NCBI GenBank assembly: GCA_014859375.1 | Contig: JACUUH010000014.1 | Coordinates: 1-44,272, forward strand | Source: Gammaproteobacteria bacterium | Lineage (GTDB): Bacteria > Pseudomonadota > Gammaproteobacteria > Nitrosococcales > Methylophagaceae | Length of the DNA stretch: 44,272 nucleotides | Reading direction: 5' to 3' | Shown here: in pieces, positions 37,292-44,272 of the stretch | How the letters are laid out: the number at the start of each line of letters is the position of its first letter | Numbering within the stretch: position 1 is the stretch's first letter | Translations under genes and position numbers: made by a program | Notes under the pieces: model-generated | What the model saw: only the letters and a program-made list of their open reading frames with translations | Told to the model about the DNA's origin: nothing | Database searches by the model: none

Positions 37292-38196
37292 TGCTCATTC
37301 CTTTTTAATATTGTTATTTCACTATCGACTTCATCATGCTCTATGTTGAGCTGATTGATAGATTGTGTAATATCATCTTTAACAGGTGACTTTAGCACTA
37401 TAATTTCTACACGCCGATTTTTCGCACGGTTTTGGGAAGAATCGTTAGGCGCCAAAGGTTGAGTGTCAGCATAACCTTCTAAAACAAATCGTTCTGGTGG
37501 CATCACGCCAGCTACTAATAATTCATGTACAACGGAAGTTGCTCGAGATGTAGAAAGCTCCCAATTAGAACGATAACGCGGTGTATTGATAGGGATATTA
37601 TCCGTGTGTCCAGCAACAGCGATTCTGCCATCCGTTAATGCCAATACATTATGTATTTTGGCTAATATGGGAAGGAACTCTCTATTAAGCCTGGCGTCAC
37701 CAGAAGGAAACGATCCTTTTTCACGAATTCTGATAACAATTCTGTTTAATTGCGTTTCTACATCAATTAGGCCTTCAGAGATTTCTTTATCCAGGATTTG
37801 TTTAAATTCCTTTGCTTCCTTTTCAACTTCTTTTTGTATCTCTTCCTGCGCTTCTTTTTTATCCAATGTTACTTTCAACGCATCACGCGTTTCATCTATG
37901 GTGTCTTGTCGGACTTGTTTTAATGGTGTTGGCTTAGGATCGCCAGGACTGAACTCCTGTGCAATAATGCTTGTACCTTTTGGTATTTGATTTGCGGCTA
38001 TTTCTCGTTGCACACCAAATGCATTATCCAGTGATTTAACCACCATTTTGTATTTTAAGGCATCCATTTCTGCAAATGATAATAACAGAACAAAAAAGCA
38101 CATTAGCAATGACATCAAGTCGGCAAATGTACCCATATAAGCAGGCAGACCTACAGGCGGACAATCACAATCGTGTTGTTCTTCCTCTTCATTCAT
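37288..38196 (-). CDS. pomB: Flagellar stator protein PomB (MotB family, sodium type)
   Basis: A 302-residue stator subunit. After a short acidic tail with CDCPPVGLPAYMG it has one membrane helix (about 22-45, FADLMSLLMCFFVLLLSFAEMD). That segment is very close to Vibrio PomB. Asp26 is the ion-carrying residue. A coiled-coil linker (about 100-150) leads to the OmpA-like peptidoglycan-binding domain (about 155-275, AVAGHTDNIPINTPRYRSN). PomB-like sequence argues for sodium as the driving ion, which suits a marine cell. It follows pomA by 34 bases. Confidence 0.93.
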   Translation of the reverse strand: MNEEEEQHDCDCPPVGLPAYMGTFADLMSLLMCFFVLLLSFAEMDALKYKMVVKSLDNAFGVQREIAANQIPKGTSIIAQEFSPGDPKPTPLKQVRQDTIDETRDALKVTLDKKEAQEEIQKEVEKEAKEFKQILDKEISEGLIDVETQLNRIVIRIREKGSFPSGDARLNREFLPILAKIHNVLALTDGRIAVAGHTDNIPINTPRYRSNWELSTSRATSVVHELLVAGVMPPERFVLEGYADTQPLAPNDSSQNRAKNRRVEIIVLKSPVKDDITQSINQLNIEHDEVDSEITILKRNEQ

Positions 38197-38230
38197 GAGG
38201 CTGACCTTTCATATTTCTAACCATCACTCA

Positions 38231-39010
38231 CTATTCTTCCTGTCCAGCACGCTCTTGCTCCGGAGCATTACGCTTTGATGGTGGTAAGAAATTTTTCAAC
38301 AACTCTTCCAACACTTTTGGATTCTGTCCTTCCTGAATGCCAAGCACGCTCTGGATAATAATGTTTTTATTGGTCACTTCTTCAGCACTACGCAATGCCA
38401 ACTTATCAGAAATCGGTAATGCAAACATATTCGCTAACATTGCACCGTATAGCGTTGTTAATAGTGCTACCGCCATTGCTGGTCCAATTGACTTAGGATC
38501 AGACATATTTGATAGCATTTGAACCAAACCTATTAAAGTACCGATCATACCCATTGCAGGGCCTGCATCACCGATCTGTTTAAAGACCCCTTGACCTATT
38601 TTATGACGACTCACTGTTTCGTTCATTTCTGTTGTTAATGCTTTTTTGACCACTGCTGGCTCGTGACCATCAACTAGCATAGTGATACCTTTCGCAAGAA
38701 CTGGATTAGTAATTTCTTGATTTTCTAATGCTAACAACCCTTCCTTCCTAGCGATGCCAGCCAACTCAACTACGGTGGTAATAAGTTCATCAGAATTCTC
38801 CGATTTATACAAAAAAGCTCTGACAGCAGTTTTAATCGATCCGATAAATTGAGCCAAGGTAAAGCGCATCATTACAACTGCAAATGCACCACCTAGCACT
38901 ATCATAAATGAAGGTGCATTAATGAAAACTAATGCCCCAGATCCGAGTGCAATTGTGGCAAGAATCAGCCCCCATGCCGCCAAGAATCCCAACAGCGTCG
39001 CTAAATCCAC
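38231..39010 (-). CDS. pomA: Flagellar stator protein PomA (MotA family)
   Basis: A 259-residue membrane protein with four helices that forms the stator channel with PomB. DLATLLGFLAAWG at the start and DAGPAMGMIGTLIGLVQMLSNMSDPKSIGPAMAVALLTTLYGA (split across the third and fourth helices) match PomA closely. The cytoplasmic loop between helices two and three holds charged residues that touch the rotor. The start codon is GTG with AGGAGA ahead. No flagellar structural genes are nearby. Confidence 0.93.
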   Translation of the reverse strand: MDLATLLGFLAAWGLILATIALGSGALVFINAPSFMIVLGGAFAVVMMRFTLAQFIGSIKTAVRAFLYKSENSDELITTVVELAGIARKEGLLALENQEITNPVLAKGITMLVDGHEPAVVKKALTTEMNETVSRHKIGQGVFKQIGDAGPAMGMIGTLIGLVQMLSNMSDPKSIGPAMAVALLTTLYGAMLANMFALPISDKLALRSAEEVTNKNIIIQSVLGIQEGQNPKVLEELLKNFLPPSKRNAPEQERAGQEE

Positions 39011-39028
39011 TAAAAATCTCTCCTAATT

Positions 39029-39057
39029 CAAAGTGTATCTAATAAGCACTTTGTCAA
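39029..39057 (-). promoter_or_regulatory. Inverted repeat and TTGACA box upstream of pomA
   Basis: CAAAGTG (39029-39035) and CACTTTG (39047-39053) form a perfect 7-base inverted repeat with 11 bases between. The right arm touches a perfect -35 box, TTGACA (39052-39057, minus strand). The best -10 (TACACT, 39032-39037) lies only 14 bases away, too close for a normal promoter. It is placed 19 bases ahead of the pomA GTG and may be an operator or a leader hairpin. Confidence 0.3.
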
Positions 39058-39119
39058 TAACGTTAATAAATATCGGACCATTTTACCCAAAGCTGGATAA
39101 AAAAGCTGTAGTTACATGG

Positions 39120-41264
39120 CTATCTTCGTATTCTATGATTCATCTTATTTCGATACATTATCCATGCCGGAAGTAATATCACGATAATGCCTACTATCAT
39201 CAATGCTAGCGGCCAAATTACCGGTTTATTCCACTGGTTTTGTAAATTCACGCGTTGTTGCGGATCTAAACGTCTATATTTCAATGTATTATTGGCCATC
39301 AGGTTCGGCTTTATATTGTAATTCCACGCATGAAATAATGACAATTGCTTGGGATGATAGCCCCAAACCCACGGCGCATCGTCTATTAATAGTTGATGCA
39401 TTTGATTGATGATCTGTTGGCGGGCTTGCGTGTTTGGCATGACTCGCATTTGCTCAAATAGCTGATCAAATTCGGCATTATTATAATTCGCGGCATTCTC
39501 ACCACCGCTGATGACTTTACCATTAGGTCCATACAATAAAAATAAGAAGTTCTCTGGATCTGGATAATCGGCGTTCCATCCCCATTGAAACAATTGAGCT
39601 TGTCCAGTTCGCATTTTGTCTTGAAAGCGATTGTAATCAGTACTACGGATAACGAGTTGAATATCTAATTTTTGAAATTGCTTTCGAAGCCAATCAAATT
39701 GTGATTTGGCATCTGGGCCGCTTGCAGGTACATCGAAATATAACACCAATGGTTCGCCAGTTTTATTATCGCGTCCATTTGGATATCCTGCCTGGGCGAT
39801 TAGCTGTTTGGCATAAACTATCGATTTACGTCTGGCATTGCCATCAGTCCAATCATAGACATTTGAGTTAATACCTTCGCTACCAGCTTGATATCCAAAG
39901 ATACCTGGTGGTATTGGACCTTGTGCAGCAATACCTCTGCCATTGGCAAATATCGAAATAAATTCCTCGTAATCAATCGCTATCGAAATTGCCTGACGTA
40001 ATTTTTTTGCTCGCTCAGATAAACCGCCAACAATGGGATCATTCATATTAAAACCAATGTAGTAGCTTGAAGTACCAATCGCTGTTTTTAACTTAATTCC
40101 CTTGTCCAGCATAGTATCACTCAATTCAAAATCACCAGAACTGGCCATATCAATCGCTTGTTCAAAACTATCTGAGCTAACACCGCTAACATCATAATAA
40201 CCTTGTAGGAATTTATTCCAATATGATGTATTTTCTTTTTCCAGAGTAAAAACCACTTTGTCAATTAGAGGCAACTGCTTGCCAGCATCGTTTAACAATC
40301 CTGTCAACTCATCTTCTTTTTCGCCTTGTTGTGGATAAAAATCATCGTGATAATTAGGATTTTTTTCTAACACCATTTGGCTATTGGGATCATTTTTACT
40401 TAATAAAAATGGGCCAGTGCCGACGGGATACCAATCAAGTGTTATATTTTTTTGTGCAAGTTGAGCTTGTTTATAGAAAACATCTGCTTCCCAAGGAATA
40501 GGTGCAAAGAAAGGCATAGCTAGCCAATAACGTAATTGTGGATATTTGCCATACACTTTGATTTGATATGTATATCGATCAATGACAGTTACACCCTCAA
40601 TCTCATATTGCTTTAGGTCTATCTCCTGCCCTGCTTGTTTTATATTTTGTAATTGAGTTGCATAATCACCTAGTCCCACAATGTAGTCACTCATCAGGCC
40701 TAAGATTGGCGAATGTATTTCGGGGTTTGCCAAACGCTTGATTTGATAAACGTAATCTTGTGCAATCAGCTCTCGTGTTGCTTGGCGTTCAAAGTCTGCC
40801 AATATTGAAATTTTATCTGCCTCTTCATTAGTTAAGTAATGATATAGATAGTTACCATCGTCATCTTTTGCAAAGGCTGGATGTGGCTGATAACGGATTC
40901 CTTTTTTAATGTTTATTTGATAAACGCTATAAGCGACGGCACGTGGATCGTCAGCGTCAAGCAGTTCATTTTGATCAGTATAAAACGACACTGTTGGCAT
41001 GGTTTCAGCCGTCAAAGGTTCTAAGGTATAAGGACGTTTCAAATAATGATATTGCAGAGGCGGTTCGTAGATCTGCCCTGTAAAAGTCACCTCATTCGAG
41101 CTATAGGAGCGAGCAGGATCAAGATGCTTAGGTCTTAGAGTAAATGACGAGTACAAAATAGCTTCATTCTGATTTTGCTCAGAATAAGGTGAGTTCATAG
41201 CGTTAAACTCACAGCCGGATAGACATAGAGTAATACTGGCAATGACATACCAAAGATAACGCAT
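39120..41264 (-). CDS. Peptide-type ABC transporter solute-binding lipoprotein with C-terminal membrane helix
   Basis: A 714-residue protein of the SBP_bac_5 (dipeptide/oligopeptide-binding) family. A lipobox LSGC (Cys18) marks a lipoprotein. The binding domain contains LRPKHLDPARSYSSNEV near the start and the late motif FQWGWNADYPDPENFLFLLYGPNG. The extra feature is a C-terminal membrane helix (about 685-705, WPLALMIVGIIVILLPAWIMY) followed by basic residues. I start at the ATG at 41264 with AGAGG upstream; a start 26 codons earlier would lie in the fabI promoter region. No permease or ATPase gene is adjacent in the window, so it is an orphan here. In Pseudomonas, fabI likewise lies beside peptide-transporter genes. 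Confidence 0.85.
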   Translation of the reverse strand: MRYLWYVIASITLCLSGCEFNAMNSPYSEQNQNEAILYSSFTLRPKHLDPARSYSSNEVTFTGQIYEPPLQYHYLKRPYTLEPLTAETMPTVSFYTDQNELLDADDPRAVAYSVYQINIKKGIRYQPHPAFAKDDDGNYLYHYLTNEEADKISILADFERQATRELIAQDYVYQIKRLANPEIHSPILGLMSDYIVGLGDYATQLQNIKQAGQEIDLKQYEIEGVTVIDRYTYQIKVYGKYPQLRYWLAMPFFAPIPWEADVFYKQAQLAQKNITLDWYPVGTGPFLLSKNDPNSQMVLEKNPNYHDDFYPQQGEKEDELTGLLNDAGKQLPLIDKVVFTLEKENTSYWNKFLQGYYDVSGVSSDSFEQAIDMASSGDFELSDTMLDKGIKLKTAIGTSSYYIGFNMNDPIVGGLSERAKKLRQAISIAIDYEEFISIFANGRGIAAQGPIPPGIFGYQAGSEGINSNVYDWTDGNARRKSIVYAKQLIAQAGYPNGRDNKTGEPLVLYFDVPASGPDAKSQFDWLRKQFQKLDIQLVIRSTDYNRFQDKMRTGQAQLFQWGWNADYPDPENFLFLLYGPNGKVISGGENAANYNNAEFDQLFEQMRVMPNTQARQQIINQMHQLLIDDAPWVWGYHPKQLSLFHAWNYNIKPNLMANNTLKYRRLDPQQRVNLQNQWNKPVIWPLALMIVGIIVILLPAWIMYRNKMNHRIRR

Positions 41265-41390
41265 AAAACCTCTGCTGTGATAGTAACAATACGGACTATT
41301 ATAACGAGTAAACTTTAGTTGTGCCTCTTCCAGAAAAACCATATTTACGGTACTTTAGTCAACTTATTCAACAACATCAGGAGCCCCATA

Positions 41391-42179
41391 ATGGGTTTTT
41401 TACAAGGTAAACGTGTATTAATTGTAGGGGTTGCCAGTGCGCGTTCGATCGCATCTGGTATCGCATTGGCTATGGCACGTGAAGGTGCTGAACTGGCATT
41501 TACATATCAAACTGACAAATTAAAATCACGTGTAGAAAAAATTGCTGAAGAATGTGGCGCAAATCCCGCATTATTATTTCCTTGTGATGTATCTAGCGAC
41601 GAGCAAATTAATGCCGTATTTGAACAACTGGGCCAGCATTGGGATGGCCTGGATACAATTATTCATGCTGTTGCCTTTGCACCTCGCGAACAACTTCAGG
41701 GTAGCTATATTGATAGCGTAACACGTGAAGGCTTTGCAATTGCTCATGACATCAGTGCCTATAGTTTTGCTGCCTTAGCTAAAGCAGGAAGAGCGATGAT
41801 GGCTGGTCGTAATGGCTCGTTGCTTACATTAAGCTATCTTGGTGCTGAACGTGCTATAGAAAATTACAACGTAATGGGTGTAGCTAAAGCAAGCTTAGAA
41901 GCGAATGTACGCTATATGGCTTATTCATTAGGCCCAGAAGGTACACGTGTTAATGCGATCTCGGCAGGACCAATTAAAACGTTAGCTGCGGCAGGAATCG
42001 CTGACTTTAGTAAAAAATTGGCGATGGGAGCAGAAGTGTCTCCATTACGCCGTAACGTGACTATTGAAGAAGTCGGTAATGTTGCTGCCTTTATGTGTTC
42101 AGATCTCGCTTCTGGTATAACGGGCGAAATAACCTACGTAGACAGTGGCTACAATATAGTGGGTGGTGCTGCAGGTTAA
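41391..42179 (+). CDS. fabI: Enoyl-acyl-carrier-protein reductase (NADH)
   Basis: A 262-residue short-chain dehydrogenase family enzyme doing the last reduction of fatty-acid elongation. The catalytic Tyr149, Tyr159 and Lys166 match E. coli Tyr146, Tyr156 and Lys163. [18 protein letters not shown] is the NAD-binding N-terminus. Ala95 stands where E. coli has Gly93, a residue in the inhibitor-binding region. I start at the ATG at 41391 with AGGAG upstream. It is divergent from the solute-binding gene and convergent with ppiD. Confidence 0.95.
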   Translation: MGFLQGKRVLIVGVASARSIASGIALAMAREGAELAFTYQTDKLKSRVEKIAEECGANPALLFPCDVSSDEQINAVFEQLGQHWDGLDTIIHAVAFAPREQLQGSYIDSVTREGFAIAHDISAYSFAALAKAGRAMMAGRNGSLLTLSYLGAERAIENYNVMGVAKASLEANVRYMAYSLGPEGTRVNAISAGPIKTLAAAGIADFSKKLAMGAEVSPLRRNVTIEEVGNVAAFMCSDLASGITGEITYVDSGYNIVGGAAG

Positions 42180-42205
42180 TAGCATTACTTAAACCAAACT
42201 AATAT

Positions 42206-42233
42206 AAAAAAGGCGCTTTAAAGCGCCTTTTTT
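42206..42233. terminator. Bidirectional terminator between fabI and ppiD
   Basis: A perfect 28-base palindrome with the core AAAGGCGCTTTAAAGCGCC, flanked by A and T runs, works in both directions. It lies 26 bases after fabI and 8 bases after the ppiD stop, so it serves both convergent genes. Confidence 0.9.
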
Positions 42234-42241
42234 CAGTTTAC

Positions 42242-44131
42242 TTACTTCAAATATTCTCTGTTGATCTTGATATCCGCATCTGCTTTTAAACTATCAATAA
42301 AAGCCTGGACTTGACTACTACCCTCAATTTTTAGCAGATAAGATTCGAGTCCATCACGATCTTCATCTGTTACTTCAGCTGGATTACCATCTGTAACACC
42401 GGTTACTTTTACAACAATATAGTTACCATTAGTCGCACTAAAGCCTGTAAATTCAGCGCTATTGGCTTTAGGTTGTGGCAATCTAAATGCGTGTTCTACT
42501 ATTTGAGCACTAATTTCTGAACTTGCACGACTATATGCTTGTGTATCGTACCAATCACTTCCTGAAAACAATGCCTCACTTGATTCACCTGCCTTCATCT
42601 TACTAAGTAGAGCTTCACCTTGCTCTTTTGCCTTGGCACTCGCTTTTTCAAATTTAAGTTGTTCCGCGATAGCAGGTGAAATCGAATCAAAGGGTAATTG
42701 ACTGGCCAAGCTGTGTTTATTCTTATGTAATACAACCAGCCGTGTTTTACTCAATTCGATAACAGCACTGTTAAGACTATTACTCAACACATCCTCACTA
42801 AATGCGACACTGGCAAATTTCTTATCTGACGCTATACCACTACCACCATCGCGTGTGAACTCTTCGGTTTGTTTAATTTCAAGGCCTAATACCTCAGCAG
42901 TTATATCAAGGCTATCTGGATTTTCATAGCTAAGATCAGCCAGTTTCTCTGCTTGCTCATAAAACACGTCTTCCGCTTGACGATATCGATACATTTTTTC
43001 AACATCATCACGTGCAGCATCAAAGGATTTACCTTCAGACTGTTTAATATCGGTTAACTTGATGAGGTGATAGCCAAATTCTGTCTTGACTGGCTCACTG
43101 ATATCGCCAATTGCAGATAGTGAGAATACGGCTTGATCAAATGCGGGATCCATCACATTTTGTTGAAAATAGCCTAAATCACCACCATCGTTGGCTGAAC
43201 CTATATCGTCTGAAAATTGTTTAGCCAAAGCAGAAAAATCTTCACCTTGCTCTAAACGTTGTTGAATTTCAGATAGGGTTTTTAATGCCTCAGCCTCGTC
43301 ACCTTCTATCAAGATATGACTAGCACTACGCTGCTCAGGTCCTATAAATTGATTTTGATTCTCTAGGTAAAATTGCTTCAATAACTGTTCATTTACCTCA
43401 ACTGTTTTAGCCAACGCATCAACAGACAACTCAATGTAGTTTACTGAAACGCGTTCTGGAGCGAGATACTTAGATTTGTTCATATCGTAATATGCTTGCA
43501 CTTCTTGATCAGGCACCTGAATGTGATCTGATAATGACTGTGCAGATATAACACCATAAGCAATATCACGCGTTTGTTTTTCCAGACGAAGGATATTATC
43601 TACTGAAGCGGGGGTAGTCAGTACTGTTTGCTGAATAGAATCGGTTAACTCTCTTGCCAGAATATCAATACGTAACTGGGCTTCGTATGATGCTGGACTT
43701 TCACCAACTCTTGCTAGCAACATGCGATATCTTTCAGGATCAAATTTGCCTTCTGTTTGAAAGGCTTGCGTTGATTTAATCAGTGTATTAATAGCGCTAT
43801 CGCTGATTCTTTGTCCTAACTCTGCATTCGCTAACTGTAGTAATTTTCGCTCGATTAAACTATCTAACACATTTTGTTTGACCGATTCTCCTTCAAATAG
43901 AGACGGATCAAATCGATCACCCATCACCTCTCTCATTCGATCACGATATTGTTGATATGCTCGCTGAAATTCAACTTGTTTGATAGGTTGGCCATTAACG
44001 ATTGCCGTTACTGCATCAGATGGACCATTTAAGTAAGAATTAACGCCCCAAAGCGCAAAAGGAATACTAATCAAGCCAACGATAAACCATGCGACCCAAC
44101 CTTTGGCTCGTTCGCGAATGAAATGCAACAT
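42242..44131 (-). CDS. ppiD: PpiD-type membrane-anchored periplasmic chaperone (parvulin family)
   Basis: A 629-residue inner-membrane chaperone that helps proteins emerging from the Sec channel. One membrane helix (about 13-32, VAWFIVGLISIPFALWGV), then a SurA/PpiD N-domain (about 36-180), a parvulin domain (about 268-370, ASHILIEGDEAEALK to EFGYHLIKLTDIK), and a C-terminal chaperone part. Length equals the E. coli protein (about 620). No clear ribosome site is seen. It sits between fabI and a tRNA-Asp, an order also found in Pseudomonas. Confidence 0.94.
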   Translation of the reverse strand: MLHFIRERAKGWVAWFIVGLISIPFALWGVNSYLNGPSDAVTAIVNGQPIKQVEFQRAYQQYRDRMREVMGDRFDPSLFEGESVKQNVLDSLIERKLLQLANAELGQRISDSAINTLIKSTQAFQTEGKFDPERYRMLLARVGESPASYEAQLRIDILARELTDSIQQTVLTTPASVDNILRLEKQTRDIAYGVISAQSLSDHIQVPDQEVQAYYDMNKSKYLAPERVSVNYIELSVDALAKTVEVNEQLLKQFYLENQNQFIGPEQRSASHILIEGDEAEALKTLSEIQQRLEQGEDFSALAKQFSDDIGSANDGGDLGYFQQNVMDPAFDQAVFSLSAIGDISEPVKTEFGYHLIKLTDIKQSEGKSFDAARDDVEKMYRYRQAEDVFYEQAEKLADLSYENPDSLDITAEVLGLEIKQTEEFTRDGGSGIASDKKFASVAFSEDVLSNSLNSAVIELSKTRLVVLHKNKHSLASQLPFDSISPAIAEQLKFEKASAKAKEQGEALLSKMKAGESSEALFSGSDWYDTQAYSRASSEISAQIVEHAFRLPQPKANSAEFTGFSATNGNYIVVKVTGVTDGNPAEVTDEDRDGLESYLLKIEGSSQVQAFIDSLKADADIKINREYLK

Positions 44132-44182
44132 AGGAAGATAACCTTCAACAATAATGTATTAGAACGTTATTAAAATTCAAAA

Positions 44183-44207
44183 AAAAGGCGCATAAAATGC
44201 GCCTTTT
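44183..44207 (-). terminator. Rho-independent terminator after tRNA-Asp
   Basis: AAAAGGCGCAT (44183-44193) and ATGCGCCTTTT (44197-44207) form an 11-base-pair stem with a 3-base loop. On the minus strand it ends in a T-run and lies 10 bases past the tRNA CCA, so it ends the tRNA transcript before ppiD. Confidence 0.85.
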
Positions 44208-44217
44208 CTACTTAATC

Positions 44218-44272
44218 TGGCGGAGCGGACGGGACTCGAACCCGCGACCTCCGGCGTGACAGGCCAGCATTC
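44218..44272 (-). tRNA. tRNA-Asp (GTC), 3' part, cut by window edge
   Basis: The minus strand shows 55 bases of a tRNA including an encoded CCA end (44218-44220), the T arm with GGTTCGAGTCC, and the anticodon arm CTGGC-CTGTCAC-GCCGG with anticodon GTC. The D arm and 5' acceptor strand lie beyond the right edge. The sequence closely follows the usual proteobacterial tRNA-Asp. Confidence 0.95.

Noticed and set aside
41265-41390. Longer starts for fabI and the solute-binding protein, overlapping each other
   Set aside because: The extra residues match neither family. Internal ATGs have AGGAG and AGAGG sites, and this stretch must hold both promoters.
1-44272. CRISPR arrays, insertion sequences, prophage or toxin-antitoxin genes
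   Set aside because: I looked for spaced repeats, terminal inverted repeats and transposase, integrase or toxin motifs and saw none.

Overview
The window reads as a chromosomal segment of a marine, methylotrophic gammaproteobacterium, most like Methylophaga and its relatives. The reasons are a lanthanide-type methanol dehydrogenase (XoxF) cluster, a sodium-type (PomAB) flagellar stator, and a gammaproteobacterial gene string leuD-leuB-asd-fimV-truA-trpF-trpB-trpA-accD-folC. Base composition looks AT-rich, but I did not compute it. The genus is an inference from gene content. There is no phage, insertion sequence, CRISPR array or rRNA.

Left part (1-8633, all on the minus strand): the start of a cut-off exported protein; the methanol oxidation operon xoxF, xoxJ (fused to ankyrin repeats), xoxG and a YVTN beta-propeller protein; then an upstream operon of a sensor kinase, a LuxR-type response regulator and an exported Sel1-repeat protein. 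The kinase and regulator are good candidates for controlling the xox genes. A shared 9-base motif lies about 95-105 bases ahead of both xoxF and the edge gene.

Polyamine block (8765-13979, minus): speA, a carboxynorspermidine dehydrogenase, nspC and speB. Together these can make spermidine from arginine through agmatine, putrescine and carboxyspermidine, without S-adenosylmethionine decarboxylase. The aspartate semialdehyde needed by the dehydrogenase is made by Asd, also in this window. Next comes a rimB-rimK-desuccinylase operon (14089-16547) that suggests amino-acid ligation to a peptide or protein and its reversal.

Respiration and translation (16849-23618): sdhC-sdhA-sdhB of the single-cytochrome-subunit type, preceded by a small unknown protein, all on minus. 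Divergent from it are metG and trmB, with recognisable promoters on both strands. On plus follow a FadL-type outer membrane channel and the decayed C-terminal end of an acyl-CoA synthetase.

Right part (25520-44272): a run of thirteen closely spaced minus-strand genes from pomA to folC with no terminator I could see (pomA, pomB, yceI, leuD, leuB, asd, fimV, truA, trpF, trpB, trpA, accD, folC). leuC is absent from its usual place beside leuD. Then an orphan peptide-type solute-binding lipoprotein, a divergent fabI, ppiD, and a tRNA-Asp cut by the window edge. Several starts were moved inward from the longest open frame because an internal ATG has a better ribosome site: xoxJ, speA, sdhA, sdhC, fimV, the solute-binding lipoprotein and fabI.

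I see no wholly new system. The best candidates for something undescribed are the XoxJ-ankyrin fusion, the kinase/regulator/Sel1 operon beside it, and the RimB-RimK-desuccinylase cassette.
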